Assembly (NCBI RefSeq): GCF_029607905.1
Contig: NZ_JAPHEH010000001.1
Location: 773,530 to 837,529, forward strand
Direction: 5' to 3'
Source of the DNA: Thiovibrio frasassiensis
GTDB taxonomy: Bacteria > Desulfobacterota > Desulfobulbia > Desulfobulbales > Desulfurivibrionaceae
DNA: 64,000 nt
In this document: one piece after another, positions 52,179 to 60,955 of the stretch
Position numbering within the stretch: position 1 is the stretch's first letter
Layout: each line of letters opens with the position of its first letter
The notes under the pieces: generated by a model
Told to the model about the DNA's origin: nothing
The model's input: the letters and a program-made list of their open reading frames with translations, nothing else
Databases searched by the model: none
Position numbers and translations under genes: made by a program

Positions 52179-52201
52179 GGTAGAATCCTCCAGGAAATAG
52201 T

Positions 52202-53188
52202 CTAAAATAGGTTATAGCCCATGGTGCTCAGTCCCTTCTGTACCGCTTTCAGGCCGGCAAAGAGGAGAATGACGATAACCATCCAACGAATAAAGGTTGG
52301 CTTGGCAACCTTCAATAAGCGCACCCCGACGAACGAACCCAGCATGATGCCGATGAGCGAAGGCACAACGATCATGGGGATCAAGCACCCCTTGTTCAGG
52401 TAAATCCAGGCGGCGGAGGTATCGGTAATGGAGAGCAGGAACTTGGAGGTGGCGACGCTGATCTTGAGCGGGGCGCCCATCATGAGGTTCAATACCGGCA
52501 CGTTGGCCCAACCGGCGCCGAGACCGAACATCCCGGCCATGAAACCGATGATGATGAAGGTCAGCAAGCCGGGAATGGTGCGATGGATCTTCCAGTTGAT
52601 CTCTTCCTTGGTGGTCGGCTCATAAAAAACCCCGGTGATGCGCAGGGCGGAAGAAAGTGCATCCGCATGGGGAACATCCGGCACCGTTGATTTCTTGGCG
52701 GTGAGCATGATCGCCACGATACCGAGGATGGTGCCGCCCAGGGAAAGCTGAACAATGTGGGTGGGCAGGGCCAAGCCGACCATGGCGCCGACAATGGCCA
52801 TGGTGGAGGCGATGAGCGCCACCGGCATGGCCAGACGCAGGCTGGCAAGATTGGCCTTCAGCAGGCCAGGGCCGGCGGCCAAGGCGCCGCACAGGGCGAC
52901 GAGCAGACCGGCGCCGCGGACAAAATCAAGGTGAAACGGAAAAAATCCGCCGATAATGGGCACGAACAGCACCCCGCCGCCAACCCCGCCAAGCACCGCG
53001 ATGATGCCCATGACAAAGGTGACAAACAGCAGAATCACCGGCCACTTCCACCAACCCGGATCACCCGCAGCCGGAATCTGTGCCATATCAACCGCTTCGC
53101 TTGCCAAAGCCCAGGCCGGGCTCAACATAATGGCACACATGAGAGAGACAAACAGCATCCCCGCCTTTTCCTTGATCGTTCCTTGCAT
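52202..53188 (-). CDS. TauE/SafE-family exporter (second locus)
   Basis: The 328-residue protein begins with a signal-peptide-like segment (MLFVSLMCAIMLSPAWALA), then about eight membrane helices in two TauE/SafE halves (GIIAVLGGVGGGVLFVPIIGG; IIIGFMAGMFGLGAGWANVP). Unlike the exporter at 5524 it lacks a beta-rich domain after the leader, and the sequences are clearly different. A GGAGGAAAC ribosome site precedes the ATG at 53188; the frame is open to 53341 without a better start. The likely substrate is sulfite, thiosulfate or a sulfonate. Confidence 0.9.
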   Translation of the reverse strand: MQGTIKEKAGMLFVSLMCAIMLSPAWALASEAVDMAQIPAAGDPGWWKWPVILLFVTFVMGIIAVLGGVGGGVLFVPIIGGFFPFHLDFVRGAGLLVALCGALAAGPGLLKANLASLRLAMPVALIASTMAIVGAMVGLALPTHIVQLSLGGTILGIVAIMLTAKKSTVPDVPHADALSSALRITGVFYEPTTKEEINWKIHRTIPGLLTFIIIGFMAGMFGLGAGWANVPVLNLMMGAPLKISVATSKFLLSITDTSAAWIYLNKGCLIPMIVVPSLIGIMLGSFVGVRLLKVAKPTFIRWMVIVILLFAGLKAVQKGLSTMGYNLF

Positions 53189-53492
53189 CCTTGTTTCCTC
53201 CTTGTCTTTGCTAAAGCCAAAGTAAAAAATATATAAATAATGAATCAGCACGATAAACGTTTGCCATACAACCGAGGACAATCTTCGCTGGATCCGGCAG
53301 GCTTCAACTTTCCCCACCTCGGCAGCGGTGGCTTTTTCCATAAATTTTCGGTATGCTTACTGCTCTCAAAAAGTGGTGTCAAGAAAAAACTGTTTCTCTC
53401 TGAAACAGAGCTATTGCATTCTGCATCATTCATAAAAAATGATGCGCAAACACTTTTGCTCGCTGCATTGTGCAACATTTCCCCTGGAGTAA
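53189..53492. other. Divergent intergenic region with GCATCATT inverted repeat
   Basis: The 304-base gap separates the exporter and the nth-xth gene. An inverted repeat GCATCATT (53423-53430) and AATGATGC (53438-53445) lies 48 bases before the repair gene and may be an operator. GTTTC/GAAAC arms lie a few bases upstream. No coding frame is convincing. Confidence 0.4.
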
Positions 53493-54944
53493 ATGATGCA
53501 ATTTTCAATACCAGACGTTTTACAAATCCTCGCCAAAGAGGTCGCGGGATATGCGGTGCCCATTGTCGATCTTATTGGCGTGCAAACCAAGGATCCGTAC
53601 AAGGTTCTGGTAGCCACCATCCTCTCGGCCCGGACCAAAGATGAAACCACGGCCAAGGCTGCGGCGAAATTGTTCAAGGAAGCTCCGGATCTGGCCGGAC
53701 TGGCGGACTTGAGCGAAGAGCGCCTAACCAAGCTGATCTTCCCGGTGGGATTTTACAAAAACAAGGCCAAGTTTCTCGCCCGCCTTCCCGGCGTGTTGGC
53801 CAGCGAGTTTAACAACCAAATCCCCGACGAAGTAGAACCCCTCACCCGACTGCCCGGCGTAGGCCGCAAGACCGCCAACCTGGTGGTGGCGGTGGCCTTC
53901 AAAAAACCGGCGATCTGCGTGGACACCCATGTCCACCGGATCATGAACATCTGGGGATACGTGGAAACCAAAACCCCGCTGGAAACCGAGATGGCGCTCA
54001 GGGAAAAGCTGCCCCCCGAATATTGGCTGAGCATCAACTCCACCCTGGTGGCCTTTGGCCAGGGCACCTGCAGGCCGGTGGCCCCCCACTGCGACCGCTG
54101 CGTCATCGCCCGGTTTTGCCCGCAGCTCGGAGTACGTCCGCGAAAAATAGAGGGCAAGAGCCGAAAAAAAAATGAGGCTGGCATGCGGAAATTTGTTTCC
54201 TGGAACGTCAACGGTCTCCGGGCTGTGGAAAAAAAGGGCTTTGTCGAGATTCTTGCCAATTTGAACGCCGATCTGGTGGCGCTCCAGGAGATCAAGGCCC
54301 AGCCGGAGCAACTTTCGGAAACGATCAAAAACATCCCCGGCTACACCGCCTACTGGTTTTCCGCCCAGAAAAAAGGCTATGCCGGGGTGGCGACCTACAG
54401 CAAGGAGGAACCTCTCTCGGTGATCTACGGCATCGACCACAAAGACCACGATTATGAAGGCAGGGTGCTGACCCTGGAGTTTGCTGATTTCTATTTCATA
54501 AACGCCTATTTTCCCAATGCCCAACACGGGCTGCTCCGCATGGACTACAAACTCCAGTTCAACCGCGATCTGCAGACCTTTGCCAACACCCTGGCCAAGC
54601 AGAAGTCGGTGGTGATCTGCGGGGATTTCAACGTGGCGCACAAGGAGATCGACCTGACCAACCCCAAACAGAACGAAAAGAATCCGGGCTATGCCCCGCA
54701 AGAACGGGCCTGGATGGACGAGTTTCTTGGGACCGGTTTTGTGGACACCTTTCGGATGTTCAACCAGGAGCCGGGCCGATACACTTGGTGGAGTTACCGC
54801 TTCAACGCCAGGGAGAGGAACCTCGGCTGGCGGATCGATTATTTCTGCGTGGATCAAAAGAGCACAAAGCGAGTGACGGAGGTTGCTATTTTAAATGATA
54901 TAATGGGCTCGGATCACTGCCCGGTTCTCCTTGGCTTTCGCTAA
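53493..54944 (+). CDS. Endonuclease III - exonuclease III fusion
   Basis: Residues 1-225 are a complete Nth: the helix-hairpin-helix with catalytic Lys (LPGVGRKTANLVV), catalytic Asp (CVDTHVHRIM) and the four-cysteine 4Fe-4S cluster (C-x6-C-x2-C-x5-C). From Met231 a complete exonuclease III follows: KFVSWNVNGLRA, VALQEIKAQPEQL, ICGDFNVAHKEIDL and GSDHCPVLLGF. One frame would give a protein that both removes oxidised bases and cuts the AP site. The junction is a run of nine A residues followed by TGA in the -1 frame, so a one-base change separates the genes. An ATG at 54183 with GAGG upstream could start Xth alone. Confidence 0.88.
   Translation: MMQFSIPDVLQILAKEVAGYAVPIVDLIGVQTKDPYKVLVATILSARTKDETTAKAAAKLFKEAPDLAGLADLSEERLTKLIFPVGFYKNKAKFLARLPGVLASEFNNQIPDEVEPLTRLPGVGRKTANLVVAVAFKKPAICVDTHVHRIMNIWGYVETKTPLETEMALREKLPPEYWLSINSTLVAFGQGTCRPVAPHCDRCVIARFCPQLGVRPRKIEGKSRKKNEAGMRKFVSWNVNGLRAVEKKGFVEILANLNADLVALQEIKAQPEQLSETIKNIPGYTAYWFSAQKKGYAGVATYSKEEPLSVIYGIDHKDHDYEGRVLTLEFADFYFINAYFPNAQHGLLRMDYKLQFNRDLQTFANTLAKQKSVVICGDFNVAHKEIDLTNPKQNEKNPGYAPQERAWMDEFLGTGFVDTFRMFNQEPGRYTWWSYRFNARERNLGWRIDYFCVDQKSTKRVTEVAILNDIMGSDHCPVLLGFR
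54164..54172 (+). other. A9 tract at the Nth-Xth junction (potential slippage site)
   Basis: Nine adenines are read in frame as part of CGA AAA AAA AAT. A -1 slip or one extra A reads AAA AAA AAA TGA and stops immediately, releasing Nth alone. The xth ATG lies seven bases past that TGA, typical spacing for two coupled genes. Confidence 0.75.
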
Positions 54945-55068
54945 GCCCTCTTTTTAGGAGTGATGGCGAACCTTTTTTTCCCTGGGAGTTTTTGGGGGCG
55001 GGGAGAGAAGATGATAGCATGAATTACTCATGATCCTCTTTGGAGAATCGATTGACGCGCAAAAGGAC

Positions 55069-55563
55069 ATGAGCAATCTGAAGGTGGTAGGAATCGGAGG
55101 CTGGGCCGTCTCCAATAATCGTGAAGATATCTTGCGCACCTATGCCCTTGGTTCCTGCGTTGCCTTGATACTTCACCATCCGATGTCAAGAACCATGGGG
55201 CTTGTCCATATTGTCCTGCCAGATCCGCTTTGCCATGTTGGGAAAAAGCACGGGAAGGGATACTATGCCAGTTCAGCGGTCCCCATGCTGCAGAGGGAAG
55301 TTTGTGCCGCAGCTGGTCTCTCTTCCTCGGATAGCTCGGGAATTATAGCCAAATTGGTTGGTGGTGCCGCGGTCATAAAAATCAAGAATCCGTTTCACTT
55401 TGGCGAAAGGATTCTCCGAGAAATACTCCAGACACTGCATCGCCTTCATATCCCTGTGGTAAAACAGGATACGGGTGGCAGTATTTCCCGGACCGTCTCG
55501 CTATATATTGAGAGCGGTGATGTTTTGGTTAAATCACCGGGCACGCAGAAAAGACCCTTGTAA
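55069..55563 (+). CDS. cheD: CheD-family receptor deamidase
   Basis: The 164-residue protein has CheD hallmarks: TYALGSCVALILH with the catalytic Cys, GLVHIVLPDP with the catalytic His, LVGGAAVIKI and the late TGGSISRTVSLYI. CheD deamidates glutamines in chemoreceptors and can bind CheC. The ATG at 55069 has AAGGAC upstream; 55030 is an alternative. It is followed by a receiver protein after 23 bases. Codon and base use in this pair is visibly more AT-rich than around it, a weak sign of different origin. No receptor or cheA gene is adjacent. Confidence 0.85.
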   Translation: MSNLKVVGIGGWAVSNNREDILRTYALGSCVALILHHPMSRTMGLVHIVLPDPLCHVGKKHGKGYYASSAVPMLQREVCAAAGLSSSDSSGIIAKLVGGAAVIKIKNPFHFGERILREILQTLHRLHIPVVKQDTGGSISRTVSLYIESGDVLVKSPGTQKRPL

Positions 55564-55586
55564 TCGGTATCCCGAAGGAGAGAACA

Positions 55587-56306
55587 ATGGTTGCGCCAGT
55601 GGACATGGATATCAAAATTCGTATATTGGTCGTTGACGATGAACCCACTTCCCGCGAGGTTATTCGGCTAGGGTTACAAAATCAAAACTGCGAAACCATG
55701 ACCGCCCATGACGCGGCCTCAGCCATCGCGCTTTTAAGTGAGCAGCAATTCCATGCCGTGGTGACGGACAAAAACATGCCCGGCACCGAGCACCCTACTG
55801 AGGGTGGTCTTGATGTCATCAAATTCGCCAAGGAGTCCAACCCTGCCTGTGCCGTCATCATGGTAACCGCCTTCAGCACGGTGGATTCGGCCATCGAGGC
55901 CATGCGGCTTGGTGCTTTTGATTATTTAGACAAGCCGGTCCGGCCTCAAGATATCAAGAAAAAACTTGCACGAATTCTTTCCTATCAACAGACCTTGAAC
56001 CCCGCGAACGCCATTTCGTCACATAACAGCTTCAGGGCCAAATTCCTCAATATTATCGAGGAGCAGGAGGGGGCGAGCCAGTGCCTCAGTGCAGAAACCA
56101 AAGGGATGCTTCTACAAGTATTGCAGGAGAATATTGATTCTTTTTTTCATGAGCGAAGGGCCTGGGAAAATATCATTTTGGAACAGCGCGATGCCTTGAG
56201 TCAAATTGCCGGCTGGGCAGAACAGATGCAAGAGACAACGGTACAGGGGAGTATAGATGAAGATTTTTTGGCTAAAATTATCACCGCATCCAACCGACGG
56301 CTGTGA
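55587..56306 (+). CDS. Receiver-domain protein with helical C-terminus
   Basis: The 239-residue protein has a receiver (ILVVDDEPTSREV; phospho-acceptor Asp in AVVTDKNMPG; conserved Lys in YLDKPVRPQD). The receiver has a small insertion (GTEHPTEGG) after the phospho-Asp loop. A C-terminal helical segment of about 100 residues (IIEEQEGASQ, FHERRAWENIILEQRDALSQ) has no DNA-binding or enzyme motif, so output is probably by protein contact. AAGGAGAG precedes the ATG. Co-transcription with cheD suggests chemotaxis or adaptation signalling. Confidence 0.82.
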   Translation: MVAPVDMDIKIRILVVDDEPTSREVIRLGLQNQNCETMTAHDAASAIALLSEQQFHAVVTDKNMPGTEHPTEGGLDVIKFAKESNPACAVIMVTAFSTVDSAIEAMRLGAFDYLDKPVRPQDIKKKLARILSYQQTLNPANAISSHNSFRAKFLNIIEEQEGASQCLSAETKGMLLQVLQENIDSFFHERRAWENIILEQRDALSQIAGWAEQMQETTVQGSIDEDFLAKIITASNRRL

Positions 56307-56498
56307 TGGTTTGCCGGAACGCCCTTCTGTCAGAGCAAGACAGCCTCTCCCCCGTGGACAGGACTTGATCTTCCGTGGAGCACCACGCGAAAAAAGACGT
56401 TTTGGAAATGTTTCGACTTTCCCAACCCCGGCGGCCTGAACAACTGGCCGCTTAAGCGGCATAAACTAAAAAACCCAAAGAGAACTCCTCAAGAAAGC

Positions 56499-57296
56499 AT
56501 GCCTGACAATCTGTGGCAAACCATGATCCTGAGCGGCGAGCTTGGCCGACACCCGGTCCAGTTTTTCACCAGCACCGGCTCAACCAACGATCTCGCTCTG
56601 ATCCTGAGCAACACCGGAGCCCCAGACGGGACCCTGATCGTGGCCGACAACCAAACCGCTGGCCGGGGCCGTCTTGCAGGCAGAATTTGGCTGTCACCGC
56701 CCGGAACCGGGCTCTACTTTTCCCTGATCCTGCGCCCGCGTCTTTCCCCTGAGGATTTTCCCAAGCTTACCCTGGCCGCAGGCCTTGCCCTGTGCAAAGC
56801 TCTGGAAGGGCACAGCCATTGCCAGCCCGGACTGAAATGGCCCAACGACATCTTCCTGCACGGCAAGAAATGCGGCGGCATCCTTACGGAAACCCAGGCC
56901 GTATCAGGAGCCGGACAAACCGCGGTGGTGATTGGCATCGGCCTCAACGTGAATATACCGGCGGAAGCATTTACGGGCGAACTCCGATCCAAGGCCACCT
57001 CGCTGCTGGCGGAAACCGGCATCCCGCATGACCGTGGCCCCCTGCTCGCCGCCATCCTTGCCGAACTCGACCTGGCGGTGGCTCGGCTCGAACAGGGCGA
57101 TTTTCCGGCCATCCTGACCGAGTGGCGACAACGGGATATCCACGCCGGTCACCAGGTCTCCTGGGGCAACACCCAGGGGAAGATCATCACCGGCATCTCC
57201 CTTGGCCCGGACGATGAAGGGTTTCTCCATATCCGGGATAATCAGGGACGGATCCATTCCGTTATTTCCGGGGATATCTCCCTGGCCCAGGAATAA
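56499..57296 (+). CDS. birA: Biotin-[acetyl-CoA carboxylase] ligase
   Basis: The 265-residue enzyme has the biotin protein ligase core: TSTGSTNDLAL, QTAGRGRLAGRIWLSPPGTG (the adenylate loop) and LKWPNDIFLHGKKCGGILTE. A C-terminal SH3-like domain follows (VSWGNTQGKIITGISLG). The N-terminal DNA-binding domain of bifunctional BirA is absent, so it should not repress transcription. It attaches biotin to carrier proteins of carboxylases using ATP. It starts 192 bases after the receiver gene in a gap with no other gene. Confidence 0.93.
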   Translation: MPDNLWQTMILSGELGRHPVQFFTSTGSTNDLALILSNTGAPDGTLIVADNQTAGRGRLAGRIWLSPPGTGLYFSLILRPRLSPEDFPKLTLAAGLALCKALEGHSHCQPGLKWPNDIFLHGKKCGGILTETQAVSGAGQTAVVIGIGLNVNIPAEAFTGELRSKATSLLAETGIPHDRGPLLAAILAELDLAVARLEQGDFPAILTEWRQRDIHAGHQVSWGNTQGKIITGISLGPDDEGFLHIRDNQGRIHSVISGDISLAQE

Positions 57297-57350
57297 CACG
57301 CATCGCTCACAAAGAAAAACCGAGTTTCAGCGAAAGGAACCCTCCTTACC

Positions 57351-58037
57351 ATGATTTCCCGTTCGATCCAGCAGCAATTGCTCACCGCCCTTTACGACGC
57401 CTTTGCCGGATGGGCGGAAAAATTCACCTTTTCCTGCCACAAGGGATGCGCCACCTGCTGCACCCGGAGTGTCACCATGACCAGCCTGGAAGGGGAGGGG
57501 ATCATGACCTTTCTGGCCGAGGCCGGTCGCCAAGCCGAACTGGCTGACCCCGCATTTTCGGCACCATCAAGCCGGACGGTGCAATGTACCACCAACACCT
57601 TCGTCGCCGCCCATCTCCGGGGCGAAGAGCTGGAGGAGCCGGAAAATTGGGACCTGCGCCCCTGCCCGTTTCTCAAGGAGGAAAGCTGCACCATCTATCC
57701 GGTGCGCCCCTTTGGCTGCCGACTTTTTGCCTCCCTGGACCCCTGCGCCGCCAGCGGCGTAGCGGATATGCCGCCGGGGTATCTCGCCGGCGCGACCGTC
57801 CTGCTGCAATACATCGAACATCTGGGTAACGGCGGGTGCTGGGGCACCATGGTGGAACTGCTGGCCGGGCTGCACAGCGGGCAAGCGGAGGGCTATGGCC
57901 AAGCCACGAGCCCCATTCCCGGCTTCCTCATTGCCCCGGACGAACAACCCCTCGTCGAACCGCTTCTCCAGGATCTGCTCGCTCGGGAGATCAACGGCCA
58001 GACCTTTGCACAGTGGCTGCACGCCGCAAGGCCATAA
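57351..58037 (+). CDS. YkgJ-family cysteine-cluster protein
   Basis: The 228-residue protein has the cysteine pattern of the YkgJ/Fe-S putative oxidoreductase family. The cysteines lie in TFSCHKGCATCCTRSVT (C-x3-C-x2-CC), LRPCPFLKEESCTIYPVRPFGCR, and a later LDPCAAS. These probably ligate a metal or Fe-S cluster. The reaction is unknown. It lies 54 bases after birA on the same strand and may be co-transcribed. A terminator shared with the convergent ahcY gene follows. Confidence 0.85.
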   Translation: MISRSIQQQLLTALYDAFAGWAEKFTFSCHKGCATCCTRSVTMTSLEGEGIMTFLAEAGRQAELADPAFSAPSSRTVQCTTNTFVAAHLRGEELEEPENWDLRPCPFLKEESCTIYPVRPFGCRLFASLDPCAASGVADMPPGYLAGATVLLQYIEHLGNGGCWGTMVELLAGLHSGQAEGYGQATSPIPGFLIAPDEQPLVEPLLQDLLAREINGQTFAQWLHAARP

Positions 58038-58098
58038 TTGATCCCACGCTGAAACCGAACCGACACTACGCCTCGTATCAGCCTTGAGCATTAAGCCA

Positions 58099-58136
58099 CA
58101 AAAAATGGCGCCTCCCGACTGGGAAGGCGCCATTTG
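58099..58136. terminator. Bidirectional terminator between ykgJ-type gene and ahcY
   Basis: The arms AAATGGCGCCTCCC and GGGAAGGCGCCATTT pair with one bulge around GACT. An A-run lies on the left, which serves as U-tract for ahcY on the minus strand. Confidence 0.85.
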
Positions 58137-58157
58137 CATTGCAGGGAAAACGATGAA

Positions 58158-59621
58158 CTAGTAGCGGTAATGGTCCGCCTTGTATGGCCCGCCCACCGGC
58201 ACATCGATATACGCGGCCTGAACCTTGGACAGCTCGGAGAGATGCACGCCGAGCTTCTTGAGATGGAGACGCGCCACCTTCTCGTCCAGCACCTTGGGCA
58301 ATACATAGACCTTCTTCTCGTACTTCTTGGCATTGGCAAAAAGCTCGATCTGGGCCAGCACCTGATTGGTGAAGGAGGCGGACATCACGAAGCTCGGGTG
58401 GCCGGTGGCGCAGCCCAGGTTCACCAAACGGCCTTCGGCCAGCAGGGTGATCTTCTTGCCGTCGGGGAAGATGATGTGATCCACCTGGGGTTTGATGTTC
58501 TCCCAGGTGTACTTGCGCACGGAGGCAACATCGATCTCCGAATCAAAATGCCCGATATTGCAGACAATGGCCTCGTCCTTCATCGCCTTCATGTGTCCGT
58601 GGTTGATGACCTTCTCGTTGCCGGTGCAGGTGACGAAGATATCGCCCTGGCTTGCGGCCTCTTCCATGGTCATCACCCGGTACCCTTCCATCGCGGCCTG
58701 GAGCGCGCAGATCGGGTCGATCTCCGTTACCCAAACCTGCGCTCCCAAGCCGCGGAAGGCCTGGGCACAGCCCTTGCCCACGTCGCCGTAGCCGAGGATC
58801 ACCGCAAGCTTGCCGGCCACCATCACGTCGGTGGCGCGCTTGATCCCGTCCATCAAGGATTCGCGGCAGCCGTAGAGGTTGTCGAACTTGGACTTGGTCA
58901 CCGAATCATTGACGTTCATCGCCGGGAACAATAGCCCGCCCGCCTTTTCCATCTGGTAGAGGCGATGCACCCCGGTGGTGGTTTCTTCGGTCACCCCGCG
59001 GATAGCCTTGGCAGCGTTGGTCCACTTTTTCTTGTCCGCGGCAAAGTCCTGCTTGAGCACGGCCAAAACCGCCTGGTACTCCTCATTGTCGCTTTTCTTG
59101 GCGGCAGGCACCTTGCCACCCTTCTCAAATTCGGCACCCTTGTGCACCAGCAGGGTGGCGTCGCCGCCATCGTCGAGGATCATATTAGGCGGGTTGCCGT
59201 CCGGCCAGGTGAGGGCCTTTTCTGTGCACCACCAGTATTCCTCGATGGTTTCCCCCTTCCAGGCATAGACCGGGATCCCTGCCGCGGCGATGGCGGCGGC
59301 GGCATGGTCCTGGGTGGAAAAGATATTGCAGGAGGCCCAACGCACCTGGGCACCCAGCTCAACCAGGGTCTCGATCAGGACCGCGGTCTGGATGGTCATG
59401 TGCAGGGAACCGGAGATCCGTGCCCCCTTGAGGGGCTTCTTCTTGCCGAATTCCTCGCGCAGGGCCATGAGCCCTGGCATCTCGGTTTCCGCGATACGGA
59501 TTTCCTTGCGGCCCCAATCGGCCAGACTCATGTCCGCAACCTTGCAATCGGTCAGTTTTTTGGCCGGTACTTTTTTGGCAGGGACCTTTTTTACTGGTGC
59601 TTTTTTTGCTGGAGCCTTCAT
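58158..59621 (-). CDS. ahcY: Adenosylhomocysteinase with Lys/Pro/Ala-rich N-terminal tail
   Basis: The 487-residue enzyme hydrolyses S-adenosylhomocysteine to adenosine and homocysteine, using bound NAD. Core motifs are clear: [67 protein letters not shown] (NAD loop) and the C-terminal PYKADHYRY. Before the usual start is a 22-residue repeat of the type (V/A)PAKK(V/A), a basic tail like those of histone-H1-like proteins. It is not needed for catalysis and could bind nucleic acid or membranes. The gene follows metK by 45 bases, so the two methyl-cycle enzymes form an operon. Confidence 0.95.
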   Translation of the reverse strand: MKAPAKKAPVKKVPAKKVPAKKLTDCKVADMSLADWGRKEIRIAETEMPGLMALREEFGKKKPLKGARISGSLHMTIQTAVLIETLVELGAQVRWASCNIFSTQDHAAAAIAAAGIPVYAWKGETIEEYWWCTEKALTWPDGNPPNMILDDGGDATLLVHKGAEFEKGGKVPAAKKSDNEEYQAVLAVLKQDFAADKKKWTNAAKAIRGVTEETTTGVHRLYQMEKAGGLLFPAMNVNDSVTKSKFDNLYGCRESLMDGIKRATDVMVAGKLAVILGYGDVGKGCAQAFRGLGAQVWVTEIDPICALQAAMEGYRVMTMEEAASQGDIFVTCTGNEKVINHGHMKAMKDEAIVCNIGHFDSEIDVASVRKYTWENIKPQVDHIIFPDGKKITLLAEGRLVNLGCATGHPSFVMSASFTNQVLAQIELFANAKKYEKKVYVLPKVLDEKVARLHLKKLGVHLSELSKVQAAYIDVPVGGPYKADHYRY

Positions 59622-59666
59622 CGGTATTTCCTCCTGACTGCGCCTTGGCGCAGGATGAGTCGTTGG

Positions 59667-60833
59667 TTATTTGATTCCGGCGGCATCCTTCAAGGCCTCG
59701 GCCTTGTCGGTGCGCTCCCAGGTGAACTCTTCCCGCTCCCGGCCGAAATGGCCGTAGGCTGCGGTTTTCCGATAAATCGGCCGCAGGAGGTCAAGGTGCT
59801 GAATAATGGCCTTGGGCCGCAGGTCAAAATGCTCGTTGATGAGCTGCCTGATCCGCTCGTCGCTGATCTTGCCGGTGCCGAAGGAGTTGACATTGATGGA
59901 GACCGGCTTGGAAATGCCGATGGCATAGGCGATCTGCACCTCAAGCTCGGTGGCGATCCCGGCGGCCACCAGATTCTTGGCCACATAACGGCCCATGTAA
60001 GAAGAGGAACGGTCCACCTTGGAAGGATCCTTGCCGGAAAAAGCGCCGCCGCCGTGGGAACCCATGCCGCCATAGGTGTCAACGATGATCTTGCGGCCGG
60101 TCACGCCGCAATCGCCGACCGGGCCGCCGATAACAAAACGACCGGTGGGATTGATGAAATACTTGGTGTTCTTATCCACCATCTCGGCAGGAATAATGGG
60201 CTTGATGATCTCCTCCATGACGCCGGCCTTGAGATCCTCGTAGTCAACCTCGGGGGAATGCTGGGTGGAGAGGACAATGGCCTCGACCCGCTTGGGCTTT
60301 TTGTTTTCATATTCAATGGTGACCTGACTTTTCGCGTCCGGACGCAGCCAAGGCAGAAGCCCTGCCTTGCGTACCTCGGCCTGCCGCTTCATGAGCCGAT
60401 GGGCATAGGTGATGGGCATGGGCATCAGCACCCGGGTTTCGGTACAGGCATAGCCGAACATCAACCCCTGGTCGCCGGCCCCCTGATCGAGGTCCAGGCC
60501 GCTCCCTTCGTCCACGCCCTGGGCAATATCAGGGGACTGCTTGCCGATGCTGGTGAGCACCGCACAGGACTGCCAGTCAAAACCCATCTCCGAGGAATTG
60601 TAGCCGATTTCCCGCACGGTCTCCCGGACCACCGCAGGCATATCCACCCAGGCGGTGGTGGTGATCTCGCCGGCAATCAGGGCCATGCCGGTGGTTACCA
60701 GAGTTTCACAAGCGACCCTGGCTTTTGGGTCCTGGGTGAGAATGGCGTCGAGGACGGCATCCGAGATCTGGTCTGCTACCTTGTCCGGATGGCCTTCTGA
60801 AACAGACTCCGAGGTAAAGAGATAATTTGACAT
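59667..60833 (-). CDS. metK: S-adenosylmethionine synthetase MetK
   Basis: The 388-residue enzyme makes SAM from methionine and ATP. Conserved segments include [20 protein letters not shown], the ATP-binding loop [16 protein letters not shown], the P-loop-like [16 protein letters not shown] and the late region [10 protein letters not shown]. Length and order match bacterial MetK. It is upstream of ahcY in one operon. A -35-like TTGACA (60920-60915 on the minus strand) lies 80 bases upstream, but the -10 box is poor. I did not recognise a SAM riboswitch in the leader. Confidence 0.97.
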   Translation of the reverse strand: MSNYLFTSESVSEGHPDKVADQISDAVLDAILTQDPKARVACETLVTTGMALIAGEITTTAWVDMPAVVRETVREIGYNSSEMGFDWQSCAVLTSIGKQSPDIAQGVDEGSGLDLDQGAGDQGLMFGYACTETRVLMPMPITYAHRLMKRQAEVRKAGLLPWLRPDAKSQVTIEYENKKPKRVEAIVLSTQHSPEVDYEDLKAGVMEEIIKPIIPAEMVDKNTKYFINPTGRFVIGGPVGDCGVTGRKIIVDTYGGMGSHGGGAFSGKDPSKVDRSSSYMGRYVAKNLVAAGIATELEVQIAYAIGISKPVSINVNSFGTGKISDERIRQLINEHFDLRPKAIIQHLDLLRPIYRKTAAYGHFGREREEFTWERTDKAEALKDAAGIK

Positions 60834-60955
60834 GCCAACTCCTCATAATTTTCGGTAAAAAAAAGACTGCCCCGCAGCCACGAAACCTACTACTTTTATT
60901 AGAATAGCGGAAGTTGTCAAGGAGAATCACGAAAAAATAGGCCAAAAACCGTTCT

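Noticed and set aside
60834-60955. SAM or SAH riboswitch before metK
   Set aside because: The leader is short and lacks recognisable conserved cores; a GC-rich GGCTGCGGGGCAG stretch alone is not enough. The 45-base metK-ahcY gap is too short for one.
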